From NCBI GenBank assembly GCA_017379255.1, contig JAFNWZ010000002.1, positions 1 to 16,856 of the forward strand: DNA of 16,856 nucleotides, read 5' to 3'. The first letter of the stretch is position 1, and the number at the start of each line of letters is the position of its first letter. The notes under the pieces were generated by a model that was given only the letters and a program-made list of their open reading frames with translations, had not been told where the DNA came from and made no database searches. The stretch is from Akkermansia sp. (GTDB lineage Bacteria; Verrucomicrobiota; Verrucomicrobiia; Verrucomicrobiales; Akkermansiaceae). Shown in pieces: positions 1-6,980 of this stretch. The position numbers and the translations under genes are program-made.

Positions 1-208
1 CTGATACAACAAAAAAAAGACCCAATGCAACCTCTCCAAAATGTAGAGCAAAAGTCCATGACCTGATATCAGGAATGAGCTCCTGCACTAGCCGCGGGGT
101 AATATAGTTCGAGTCATGCAAAGAGCAATGCACCATGACAATCGTTAAAATGCAGACGAACTTTAAAGAGTTAAGAAAATCGGATTCTTTTTTATCTATT
201 GTAACCAT
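1..208 (-). CDS. Acyltransferase family 3 membrane protein, N-terminal part (cut by window edge)
   Basis: Reading the minus strand from the ATG at 208-206 gives 69 codons without a stop up to the window edge. Residues about 12-28 form a first membrane helix (FLNSLKFVCILTIVMVHCSL) of the type that opens acyltransferase-3 proteins, with the His in the usual place near its end. The visible part ends in GEVALGLFFVVS, which matches the family's second conserved block (gVdlFFvlSG). Such integral membrane enzymes move acetyl or other acyl groups onto surface polysaccharides, peptidoglycan or secondary products; which substrate is used here cannot be seen. There is no Shine-Dalgarno. The 38 bp leader has a TAGAAT box (247-252) but no good -35 in the present orientation; see the inverted repeat at 256-411. 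The family call is firm from two motifs, the specific role unknown. Confidence 0.75.
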   Translation of the reverse strand, partial: MVTIDKKESDFLNSLKFVCILTIVMVHCSLHDSNYITPRLVQELIPDIRSWTFALHFGEVALGLFFVVS

Positions 209-255
209 ATTCAGTGCAAAGCAAGCTTAACATTCTACCGTCCGCGATTCTACAC

Positions 256-411
256 TTTCATAATCCGTAAAAACTGGCTTTGCTTAGGGGCTACGTTAAG
301 ACAATAACAGCTTATCAGGCTATGCCCATGGCCTAAAACGAAACGATGTACCGAGTGTCGCAATTTTCTTGAAATCAAACAGGTTGTGAGCTTGACTTAC
401 GGATTATGAAA
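256..411. repeat. 15-bp inverted repeat bracketing a 126-bp segment (candidate invertible promoter)
   Basis: TTTCATAATCCGTAA at 256-270 recurs exactly, in inverted orientation, at 397-411. Between them are 126 bp (271-396) with no coding capacity. TTGACT at 392-397 sits at the inner edge of the right repeat, five of its bases inside the segment and the sixth being the repeat's first base. TAGAAT (minus strand, 247-252) lies just outside the left repeat. If 271-396 were inverted, the minus strand would read TTGACT, 17 bp, TAGAAT, followed 38 bp later by the acyltransferase ATG. As drawn, TTGACT instead faces right, 17 bp from TAAAAA (415-420). This is the layout of invertible promoters known from gut Bacteroides. 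Inversion itself is inferred, and no recombinase gene is in the window. Confidence 0.55.
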
Positions 412-420
412 CCATAAAAA
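392..420 (+). promoter_or_regulatory. Promoter-like -35/-10 facing right, straddling the inverted repeat
   Basis: TTGACT (392-397), a 17-bp spacer that contains the right inverted repeat, and TAAAAA (415-420). Transcription would start near 427 and run into non-coding DNA and then antisense to the lipoprotein genes at 695-1344. The -10 is only a fair match (four of six). Confidence 0.4.
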
Positions 421-478
421 ATGCCACGAACCCAGCACAAAGGCAAGCAAGGCTGGTCGGCGATACCGGTCAATGTGT

Positions 479-620
479 GCTTTGCTCGTACGCAAAGCGG
501 TGTATTTCCGCTATTTCACGCAGCGATTCATACAGCGCTGCATGGAACCGGCAAAGCGGCGAGCACAGCAGCGGGCATGAATGCTTTCGCGGACTTCATC
601 CCCGCATGTAGAGGTCGGCT
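479..620. repeat. Hairpin and possible decayed ATTTCAT hairpin array
   Basis: GCTTTGC/GCAAAGC (479-485/492-498, loop TCGTAC) is followed by ATTTC, ATTTCA, ATTCAT and CTTCAT words spaced by short GC-rich, partly palindromic pieces such as CAGCGCTG. The style resembles the intact array at 10830-11737, including a GGCAAAGC core found in one of its hairpins. The resemblance is by eye and may be chance. Confidence 0.25.
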
Positions 621-694
621 CACATGGGCACAAGTGGCTTTTCAAGCGAGGGCATAATCCTCCATGTGAGCCTCACTACTGCAAGCTGAGAATC

Positions 695-850
695 TTACCT
701 CCGCCAGCCGTGGTAGTGGCCTATGTGATGGAATCCGCCTGCGTGACGGAAACCATGGCCATGGTGATGGTGGTGCAGGCAATGGCAGCTGCTCAGGCAG
801 AGCGCGGCTACCGTCATGACGATACTCCATTTAAAAAATTTCTTGTTCAT
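695..850 (-). CDS. Small histidine-rich lipoprotein (51 aa)
   Basis: The ATG at 850-848 opens a 51-residue frame ending in TAA at 695. The N-terminus MNKKFFKWSIVMTVAALCLSSC is a lipoprotein signal: basic start, hydrophobic core, and lipobox LSS-Cys22. The mature part is only about 30 residues and contains eleven histidines, including a run of five, with Gly, Tyr and Trp, ending HGWRR. The first six residues and the SSC lipobox match the neighbour encoded at 886-1344, whose stop lies 35 bp upstream, so the two probably form an operon and share ancestry at least in their signal peptides. A histidine-rich surface peptide of this kind could bind Ni, Zn or Cu; that is inference from composition. 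No Shine-Dalgarno is seen. It is short, but the signal peptide and context make a chance frame unlikely. Confidence 0.65.
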   Translation of the reverse strand: MNKKFFKWSIVMTVAALCLSSCHCLHHHHHGHGFRHAGGFHHIGHYHGWRR

Positions 851-885
851 GGTGTGGAATCGGGGTTAACTGTTCATCTGTTCGA

Positions 886-1344
886 TTAAGCGCGACGGGA
901 AACAGGGCGTTTTTCTTCCCTCTTGTTCTGGGCCATCGGCTTCTTGTTATTCTGCGGCTTGTTCTGAGCCACGGGCTTGTGGTTATTCTGCGGTTTATTC
1001 TGAGCCACGGGCTTGTGGTTGCTGGCCGGCTTGTGCTGCACCACGGGCTTCGGCTGCGGCGCAGGTTTGTGCTGCACTACGGGCTTCGGCTGCGGCGCAG
1101 GTTTATGAACGACCACTGGTCTGGGTTTCGGCGCGGGCTTGTGAACCACCACCGGCTTCGGTGCAGGCTGGTGCACCACTACTTCCTTGTGCACGACTTC
1201 CTTATGCACCACCGGACGGTAGACAACCGGTCGGGCAGCAACATGGCTGTTCACGTGGTGGACAAAGCTCACATGGTCGCAGCTGCTGAAGCATACACTC
1301 ACGACCGCGGACAGTAACATCATCTGAAAAAACTTCTTGTTCAT
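886..1344 (-). CDS. Lipoprotein with His/Lys/Pro-rich 12-residue repeats
   Basis: A 152-residue protein begins MNKKFFQMMLLSAVVSVCFSSC; Cys22 after FSS is the likely lipidated residue. The mature chain has no folded-domain look: a Val/His start (PVVYRPVVHKEVVHKEVVVH), then repeats of the types VVxHKPAPxPKP and HKPVAQNKPQNN, and a basic tail. It is strongly cationic, proline-rich and low in aromatics, so probably extended. A role as an envelope spacer or as a binder of cell-wall polymers, nucleic acid or metal is possible, but no specific function is recognised. The ATG at 1344 is chosen because it begins the signal peptide; no Shine-Dalgarno precedes it. The small His-rich lipoprotein follows after 35 bp. 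Confidence 0.75.
   Translation of the reverse strand: MNKKFFQMMLLSAVVSVCFSSCDHVSFVHHVNSHVAARPVVYRPVVHKEVVHKEVVVHQPAPKPVVVHKPAPKPRPVVVHKPAPQPKPVVQHKPAPQPKPVVQHKPASNHKPVAQNKPQNNHKPVAQNKPQNNKKPMAQNKREEKRPVSRRA
911..1103 (-). repeat. 36-bp in-frame minisatellites inside the lipoprotein gene
   Basis: Two families of 36-bp tandem units encode 12-residue repeats. One occupies about 911-1018 (three copies, the first diverged), the other 1032-1067 and 1068-1103 (nearly identical). Thirty-six is divisible by three, so gain or loss of copies would change protein length without breaking the frame. Confidence 0.7.
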
Positions 1345-1451
1345 GGTAAAAGGGTGACAGGGTGTTGTGCCTGTACATTTACCAAGCGCAGCAATCTTTG
1401 CTATTTATTTGAAGTTTTCAATCTTTTTTTTTTTAATTTCTACCCGCTTCG

Positions 1452-3143
1452 TCATTCATCATCGGAAGATAAGTCCCATGCCTCAAAAGCGCCTGTTTCG
1501 ATACAGTAGCAGACAGGGCAGGCAAGGCCATTCTGCAGAGTGATAAGATGGATGTGCCTGTCAGATTTCCATCCATAATGACTGTAGCGCTCCACCCCGG
1601 GATGGGGCAGACGAATCGGAGTGGCTGATTTCCAGCTGAAATCCGGTTTATCAAGAGCATCAACGGGGACAAGAAGGAATCCCTCTTTCAACGAAACCGG
1701 CAGAAGGAGCCAATTCCCGGAAGGTGACCAGGGAGCATCCGCGACCAGCACTCCCCGGCGCAGATTCCGGGTCTGATACTCCAGCAAGCGGCCAGCAGGA
1801 GTCTTGATACGGATGCGGTCGGCATAACCCCAGCAGTTTTTCAAACCGGGCTTCTCATCGCGTCGGAATCCAAGCTCCACCCAGCCCTTGCCGCCGGGGT
1901 GGGCAACGCGGCGCACCACATCGATAAAGGGGGCGGAAATATCGCAGTATTCATCCTCCGCCCTGCCTTTGCGCACAGCCAGTACCAGATTCACCGCGCC
2001 CACCTGCTCACAGTAATCCACCATGCCGCACACCCCGGGATGCTCCAGATCGGCAGCCTCCTCCACAATCAGGCGCACATAGTCCCCCTTCATCAGCTCC
2101 GCATACCGGGCAATTTCATCCCTGACTTCCGACTCTGTCACCGGCACTCCATACTGGTCAAAATCCACCCCTCCGTCCTTCCGGGGATGCAGCCCGAACG
2201 CCGTACACACATCACACCCGCCGACCTGCATCTCTTCCTCGCGCAAGGAGTAGGTCGAGCTTGTCCACGACTCGGAATATCGCATCGGCTCAGTCACCAT
2301 TTTGCGCAGTGGCGGCAACACCTCAAAAATGGGTTCCAGCTCGCACAACCGTTCCGCAGAGCAAAGCGCTTCCGGCAGCACAGGATTCGAGTATGGATAG
2401 CCTTCCTCCAGGAAACTCGTGTTCAGATGCCTCTCAAAATCAGGCAGTAGTTTCAGCAGGCGTTCCTGCGATAAATCCTCCTCCTTGAGCATGGCCGCCA
2501 ATTGCACCCGGCAGGTACGCAGCATGACCAGCGCTCGGGCTTCATCGCGCTCCCCTGCGGCCAGGCAGAATTGTTTGAACCACAGCAAAGGGCGGATATA
2601 TTCCCACTCCCGGCAACGCGGCAACAGAGTTTCCTCCAATCGCAACTTATCCAGAATATCCAGGAACTTCCGGATTTCTGCACGTATTTCCAGCGACAAA
2701 GCCACGTGCCTGCTGTATTGGCGAATCATTTCCCGCGCCGACACCACATCGGCAAGCACCACCTGTTTCTGAAAAAAATTACATACTCCCTTTTCTGCAA
2801 GAAGCGTATTCCAGAACCGGTACTCCTGCCACGCAGCGGCATCCAGTCTCAAAAGGAGATCCTGTTGTTCCCCGGCTCGTTCGCCACAAAGATGCGCTAC
2901 CGCCACCTCCAGCTCCGACCGCTCGGCGCGCACAATCTCCAGCAACTGCTCTTCCGCTTCCTCATCCAGGCTGACGACTGAGTCAAGCTCCCACTCCAGT
3001 TCCAAGAGCAGCTTCTGAGGCACATGCAGCACCGGAGTGGCATCTTCAACCACCCTTTCCTCTGGTAAACAGGTCCCGCAGAAATATGCATTTGCCCCGC
3101 AGGACAGGCAAAACATTACGCAAAGCATGGCAACCATCCACAT
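1452..3143 (-). CDS. Large exported protein of unknown function with an ExbD/TolR-like segment
   Basis: 563 residues. MWMVAMLCVMFCLSCGANA is a signal peptide with an ANA cleavage site after residue 19; the CLSC makes lipidation at Cys15 a less likely alternative. Residues about 25-290 are Leu/Glu/Arg-rich and helical, probably coiled-coil or repeat-like. Around 315-390, GVDFDQYGVPVTESEV, YVRLIVEEAADLEH, MVDYCEQVGAVNLVLAV follow the order of the periplasmic ExbD/TolR domain. The last third is beta-rich, with SPSGNWLLLPV resembling a beta-propeller blade. Three CxxC pairs occur (FCGTC at 22-25, CDVC near 310, CPVC near the C-terminus), suggesting disulfides or metal sites. No close family is recognised; the ExbD-like reading is tentative. 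A TATGCT box at 3156-3161 lies 12 bp before the ATG, with no clear -35. It is divergent from nrdA. Confidence 0.75.
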   Translation of the reverse strand: MWMVAMLCVMFCLSCGANAYFCGTCLPEERVVEDATPVLHVPQKLLLELEWELDSVVSLDEEAEEQLLEIVRAERSELEVAVAHLCGERAGEQQDLLLRLDAAAWQEYRFWNTLLAEKGVCNFFQKQVVLADVVSAREMIRQYSRHVALSLEIRAEIRKFLDILDKLRLEETLLPRCREWEYIRPLLWFKQFCLAAGERDEARALVMLRTCRVQLAAMLKEEDLSQERLLKLLPDFERHLNTSFLEEGYPYSNPVLPEALCSAERLCELEPIFEVLPPLRKMVTEPMRYSESWTSSTYSLREEEMQVGGCDVCTAFGLHPRKDGGVDFDQYGVPVTESEVRDEIARYAELMKGDYVRLIVEEAADLEHPGVCGMVDYCEQVGAVNLVLAVRKGRAEDEYCDISAPFIDVVRRVAHPGGKGWVELGFRRDEKPGLKNCWGYADRIRIKTPAGRLLEYQTRNLRRGVLVADAPWSPSGNWLLLPVSLKEGFLLVPVDALDKPDFSWKSATPIRLPHPGVERYSHYGWKSDRHIHLITLQNGLACPVCYCIETGAFEAWDLSSDDE

Positions 3144-3191
3144 GGATTTGATTCAAGCATAAATGTGTTGCGCAGGCAAGTTCATTTACCC

Positions 3192-3232
3192 TTGTAACAT
3201 ATTTGTAACATTTTTGAGAGCCTGTTTGTAAT
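3192..3232. promoter_or_regulatory. Three direct TTGTAA repeats in the divergent nrdA region
   Basis: TTGTAACAT occurs at 3192-3200 and 3203-3211, exactly 11 bp apart, and TTGTAAT at 3226-3232, 23 bp further. Spacing near one and two helical turns in an AT-rich divergent intergenic region suggests a same-face protein binding array. The cognate regulator is unknown. Confidence 0.3.
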
Positions 3233-3258
3233 AATTCTACTTTTTCCCACCATTTTGC

Positions 3259-3286
3259 TTGACTTTTCAAGATGAGCGGGTAAACT
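3259..3286 (+). promoter_or_regulatory. nrdAB promoter
   Basis: TTGACT (3259-3264), 16-bp spacer, TAAACT (3281-3286). The start would lie near 3293, leaving a leader of about 24 nt with a GTGGAG ribosome site (3310-3314) before the ATG at 3317. This contrasts with the leaderless-looking starts of neighbouring genes. Confidence 0.6.
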
Positions 3287-3312
3287 GACGACACGCATAC
3301 AAGATATAGTGG
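3265..3312. promoter_or_regulatory. Pair of NrdR-box-like sites
   Basis: ATACAAGATATAGTGG at 3297-3312 fits 13 of 16 positions of the NrdR box acaCwAtATaTwGtgt. A more degenerate copy sharing CAAGAT begins at 3265, exactly 32 bp upstream; NrdR boxes normally occur as pairs about three helical turns apart. The sites cover the promoter spacer and the early transcript, fitting repression by dATP-bound NrdR. No nrdR gene is in the window. Confidence 0.5.
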
Positions 3313-3316
3313 AGAC

Positions 3317-5842
3317 ATGAAGATACGGAAACGAAACGGAGCGGTAGAGGAATACCGCAGGGAAAAGATAGAGCGGGTCATCCGGCTGGCATTAGAAAGC
3401 GCAGGTATCATGGACGCCTGCGCCGAGACAGGACGCCTGGCAGCAGATATCGAAGGCACGCTGCTGGGCAACGGCGAAGAAGTGGTGGCGGTAGAAAGCA
3501 TCCAGGACCAGGTGGAGGCCGCACTTATGGTGGCAGGCTATTACGAAGCCGCCAAGAATTTCATTCTCTACCGCAACGAACGCAGCCGCGCCCGCGCTGC
3601 CCGCGAACAGCTGCTGGGGCATTTCGCAGACCGAGCCGCGCTGGAAAGCGTCCTCAAGGAACTGCAACAGGAATTCCCGGAAGAAGAATACGCCCTGCCC
3701 CAGCTCACGGCGCGCTTCCGCAGCTTCAGCAAAAGCGGCCAGAGCGATGAAGCCGGGCTGGGCTGCCTCATCAAGGCCGCGGCAGAGCTCACCACGCGCG
3801 ATGCCCCGAACTGGGAAATGGTAGCCGCGAGGTTCTGGCTGCTGCGCTTCCGTGCCCAGCTTGTGCGACACGAGGCCGAAGCAGGCATCACCAGCCTGTA
3901 CGACAAACTCACCCACCTGAGCAAGGAAGGAGTCTATGGCTCCTACATCCTGACGCATTACACCAAGGCAGAGATTGACAGCTGCGAACAGATGCTGCGC
4001 CCCGAGCGAGACAAGCTCTTCAACTACTCCGGGCTGGAGTTGCTGCACGGGCGCTACCTCATCCGCACGCATGCCGGGGCGGTGCTCGAAAGCCCGCAGG
4101 AAATGTTCCTGGGCATTGCCCTGCACCTCGCCATGAACGAGCAGCACGACCGCCTGCAGTGGGTACAGCGTTTCTACGATATGCTCAGCACGCTGAAAGT
4201 CACCATGGCCACCCCCACGCTGGCCAATGCCCGCAAACCCTTCCACCAGCTTTCCTCCTGCTTCATCGACACCGTACCGGACAGCCTGGACGGCATCTAC
4301 CGCAGCATCGACAACTTTGCCCAGGTCAGCAAATACGGCGGCGGCATGGGGCTCTACTTCGGCAAGGTACGCGCCAGCGGCAGCGCTATCCGCGGTTTTC
4401 CCGGTGCCGCAGGAGGCGTCATCCGCTGGATACGCCTGGCCAATGACACCGCCGTGGCCGTGGACCAGCTGGGGGTACGCCAGGGAGCGGTAGCAGTATA
4501 CCTCGACGCCTGGCACCGTGATTTGCCGGAATTCCTGGCGCTGCGCACCAACAACGGCGACGACCGACTCAAGGCACACGATGTGTTCCCCGCTGTGTGC
4601 TATCCCGACTATTTCTGGCAGCAGGCGCGCGACAACATCGAGGGCGACTGGTATCTCATGTGCCCGCACGAAATCAAGAGCGTGAAGGGTTATGCCCTGG
4701 AGGACAGCTACGGCGATGAATGGGAGGAACGCTACCACAGCTGCGTGGCCGACAGCCGCATCCACAAGCGCATCGTCCCCATCAAGGACCTCGTGCGCCT
4801 CATCCTCAAGAGCGCCGTGGAAACCGGCACCCCCTTTGCCTTCAACCGCGACCTCGTCAACCGGGCCAACCCGAACAAGCACCGCGGCATCATCTACTGC
4901 AGCAACCTCTGCACCGAAATTGCGCAGAATATGAGCGCGATTGAATCCCTGACGCAGGAGGTACAAACCGTGAATGGCGAAACCGTGGTGGTGACCACCA
5001 CAAAGCCGGGAGATTTCGTGGTCTGCAACCTGGCCAGCCTCTCACTCGGGCGCATCGATGTGCGCAACCCTCAGGAAGTGGAGGAAATCACCCGCAACGC
5101 CGTGCGCGCGCTGGACAACGTGATTGACCTGAACTTCTACCCCCTGCCCTATGCCGAGCTCACGAACCGCTCCATGCGTCCCATCGGTCTGGGCGTGAGC
5201 GGCTACCACCACATGCTTGCAAAACTCGGGCTGCATTGGGAAACCCAGGAGCACCTCGACTTTGCAGACCAGCTCTTTGAGCAGATTAACCACGCCGCTA
5301 TTGCCGCCAGCTGCGAAACCGCCCGTGAAAAGGGATCCTATGCCGCCTTTGAGGGCAGCGAATGGCAGACCGGCGCCTACTTCGACCGCCGCGGCTACAC
5401 CGCCCCGCACTGGCAGGAACTGCGACAGCGCGTCGCCATCCACGGTCTGCGCAATGCCTGGCTGCTCGCCGTGGCTCCCACCAGCAGCACCAGCATCATT
5501 GCCGGCACCACCGCCGGCATCGACCCAGTCATGAAACTCTTCTTCCTGGAGGAAAAGAAGAGCGGGCTCATGCCCCGCGTGGCGCCGGAACTCACCCTGC
5601 AGACCCTCTGGCTGTACAAGAACGCCCACCACATCGACCAGACCTGGTCGGTGCGCGCCGCCGGGGTGCGCCAGCGCCACATCGACCAGGCGCAGAGCAT
5701 GAACCTCTACATTACCCATGAATACACCCTCCGCCAGATACTCAAGCTCTACATCCTCGCGTGGGAATGCGGGGTGAAGACCATCTATTACATCCGTTCC
5801 AAAAGTTTAGAAGTAGAAGAATGTGAATTATGTGCCAGTTAA
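3317..5842 (+). CDS. nrdA: Ribonucleoside-diphosphate reductase class Ia, alpha subunit
   Basis: 841 residues, normal for a class I large subunit. It reduces ribonucleoside diphosphates to deoxyribonucleotides together with NrdB in the cytoplasm. Residues about 1-95 are an ATP-cone (KIRKRNGAVEEYRREKIERVI), the allosteric activity site, so dATP inhibition is expected. Catalytic residues can be placed: redox Cys315 (SSC) and Cys570 (VVCNLASLSL), thiyl-radical Cys532 with Asn530 and Glu534 in NLCTE, the PTSSTSIIAGTTAGIDP loop, radical-transfer Tyr824-Tyr825 (IYYIR), and the swinging tail pair Cys836/Cys839 (CELC) that passes electrons from thioredoxin. ATG 3317 is supported by the promoter and GGAG site. 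The stop overlaps nrdB by 13 bp, indicating translational coupling. Confidence 0.97.
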   Translation: MKIRKRNGAVEEYRREKIERVIRLALESAGIMDACAETGRLAADIEGTLLGNGEEVVAVESIQDQVEAALMVAGYYEAAKNFILYRNERSRARAAREQLLGHFADRAALESVLKELQQEFPEEEYALPQLTARFRSFSKSGQSDEAGLGCLIKAAAELTTRDAPNWEMVAARFWLLRFRAQLVRHEAEAGITSLYDKLTHLSKEGVYGSYILTHYTKAEIDSCEQMLRPERDKLFNYSGLELLHGRYLIRTHAGAVLESPQEMFLGIALHLAMNEQHDRLQWVQRFYDMLSTLKVTMATPTLANARKPFHQLSSCFIDTVPDSLDGIYRSIDNFAQVSKYGGGMGLYFGKVRASGSAIRGFPGAAGGVIRWIRLANDTAVAVDQLGVRQGAVAVYLDAWHRDLPEFLALRTNNGDDRLKAHDVFPAVCYPDYFWQQARDNIEGDWYLMCPHEIKSVKGYALEDSYGDEWEERYHSCVADSRIHKRIVPIKDLVRLILKSAVETGTPFAFNRDLVNRANPNKHRGIIYCSNLCTEIAQNMSAIESLTQEVQTVNGETVVVTTTKPGDFVVCNLASLSLGRIDVRNPQEVEEITRNAVRALDNVIDLNFYPLPYAELTNRSMRPIGLGVSGYHHMLAKLGLHWETQEHLDFADQLFEQINHAAIAASCETAREKGSYAAFEGSEWQTGAYFDRRGYTAPHWQELRQRVAIHGLRNAWLLAVAPTSSTSIIAGTTAGIDPVMKLFFLEEKKSGLMPRVAPELTLQTLWLYKNAHHIDQTWSVRAAGVRQRHIDQAQSMNLYITHEYTLRQILKLYILAWECGVKTIYYIRSKSLEVEECELCAS

Positions 5843-6873
5843 CCCGCAGACCGCTCTTTAACCCGCAGGGCGACACCGATACCGCCGCCCGCCGCATCAT
5901 CAACGGCAATACCACCAACCTCAACGACTTCAACAACATGAAGTACGCCTGGGTGAGCGGGTGGTACCGCCAGGCAATGAACAATTTCTGGATTCCCGAG
6001 GAAATCAACCTCGCCGCCGATGTGAAGGACTACCCGCGCCTCAGCCCCGCCGAGCGCCGCGCGTTCGATAAAATCCTCTCCTTCCTCGTGTTCCTGGACA
6101 GCATCCAGACCGCCAACCTCCCCTCCGTGGGTGAATACATCACCGCCAATGAAGTGAATCTCTGCCTCTGCATCCAGGCTTTCCAGGAAGCCGTGCACAG
6201 CCAGAGCTACAGCTACATGCTCGACACCATCTGCGAGCCCCAGCAGCGCCAGGAGGTGCTCTACCAATGGAGGAACGATGAACACCTGCTGCGCCGCAAC
6301 ACCTTCATCGGCAACCTGTATAACGAATTCCAGCAGCACCGCACACCGGAAAACTTTGCCCGCACCCTCGTGGCAAACTTCATTCTCGAGGGCGTGTATT
6401 TCTACAGCGGCTTCATGTTCTTCTACAACCTGGGCCGCAACAACAAAATGCCCGGCAGCGCCCAGGAAATCCGCTACATCAACCGCGATGAAAGCACCCA
6501 CCTCTGGCTCTTCCGCAACATCATCCGCGAACTGCAGCGCGAAGAACCCCAGCTCTTCACCCCGGAAAAGGTGGATGAATACCGCGCCATGATCCGCGAG
6601 GGTGCCGAGCAGGAAATCGCCTGGGGGTGCTACGTCATCGGCGATGATATCCCCGGTCTCACCACCGACATGGTGCGCGACTACATCCGCTACCTGGCCA
6701 ACCGCCGCTGCCTGGATTTAGGCTTCGCCCCGGTCTACGACGGCTACGAAACCGAACCGCCCGCCTGCGCCTGGGTCAGCCAGTTCAGCAACGCCAACCT
6801 CATCAAGACTGATTTCTTCGAAGCCCGCTCCACCGCCTACGCCAAGAGCACCTCCCTGGTGGATGATTTATAA
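5830..6873 (+). CDS. nrdB: Ribonucleoside-diphosphate reductase class Ia, beta subunit
   Basis: 347 residues; the ferritin-like small subunit that houses the dinuclear metal centre and tyrosyl radical used by NrdA. All ligands are visible: Asp90 (FLDSIQ), Glu120 and His123 (QEAVHSQSY), Glu187 (FILEGVYFYSGF), Glu221 and His224 (RDESTHL). The radical tyrosine is Tyr127, four residues after His123 as in E. coli R2, so this is the tyrosyl-radical type rather than class Ic. The C-terminus STSLVDDL is the flexible tail that docks on NrdA. It starts inside the end of nrdA (13-bp overlap) and surely shares its transcript. No obvious terminator follows; the next promoter begins about 70 bp downstream. 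Confidence 0.97.
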   Translation: MCQLTRRPLFNPQGDTDTAARRIINGNTTNLNDFNNMKYAWVSGWYRQAMNNFWIPEEINLAADVKDYPRLSPAERRAFDKILSFLVFLDSIQTANLPSVGEYITANEVNLCLCIQAFQEAVHSQSYSYMLDTICEPQQRQEVLYQWRNDEHLLRRNTFIGNLYNEFQQHRTPENFARTLVANFILEGVYFYSGFMFFYNLGRNNKMPGSAQEIRYINRDESTHLWLFRNIIRELQREEPQLFTPEKVDEYRAMIREGAEQEIAWGCYVIGDDIPGLTTDMVRDYIRYLANRRCLDLGFAPVYDGYETEPPACAWVSQFSNANLIKTDFFEARSTAYAKSTSLVDDL

Positions 6874-6944
6874 AATCTCCCCCCTTCCCCCAGTAAGATT
6901 ACCTGCTGAGAATACAGTCAACCTCTCATGCATTGCGCTTTCTA

Positions 6945-6973
6945 TTGCCAAACCGAAACAGTTATGATAGAAT
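6945..6973 (+). promoter_or_regulatory. Promoter of the RlpA-like gene
   Basis: TTGCCA (6945-6950), 17-bp spacer, TAGAAT (6968-6973). Only 7 bp separate the -10 from the ATG at 6981, so the transcript would begin at or next to the start codon. This supports 6981 as the true start although its frame is broken. Confidence 0.6.
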
Positions 6974-6980
6974 GCGCGGC

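Larger units (their letters stand above)
209..694. other. Non-coding region with invertible-promoter candidate and hairpins
   Basis: No convincing gene lies here. Open frames at 421-657 (+), 581-889 (+) and 642-830 (-) have no family resemblance, no signal peptide and no ribosome site. What the stretch holds is structural: the 15-bp inverted repeat 256-270/397-411, a rightward promoter-like pair 392-420, a perfect 7-bp hairpin with 6-nt loop at 479-498, and an 11-bp inverted repeat 617-627/662-672 just past the small lipoprotein gene. Confidence 0.6.

Noticed and set aside
421..657. Plus-strand 78-codon frame beginning with ATG next to a -10-like box
   Set aside because: No signal peptide, domain or ribosome site; the ATG abuts the -10 so it would lie upstream of the transcript start, and the region contains hairpins.
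3392..4966. Long minus-strand open frame (524 codons) opposite nrdA
   Set aside because: The plus strand encodes an unmistakable NrdA with every catalytic residue; the opposite frame is open only because of GC-rich codon use.
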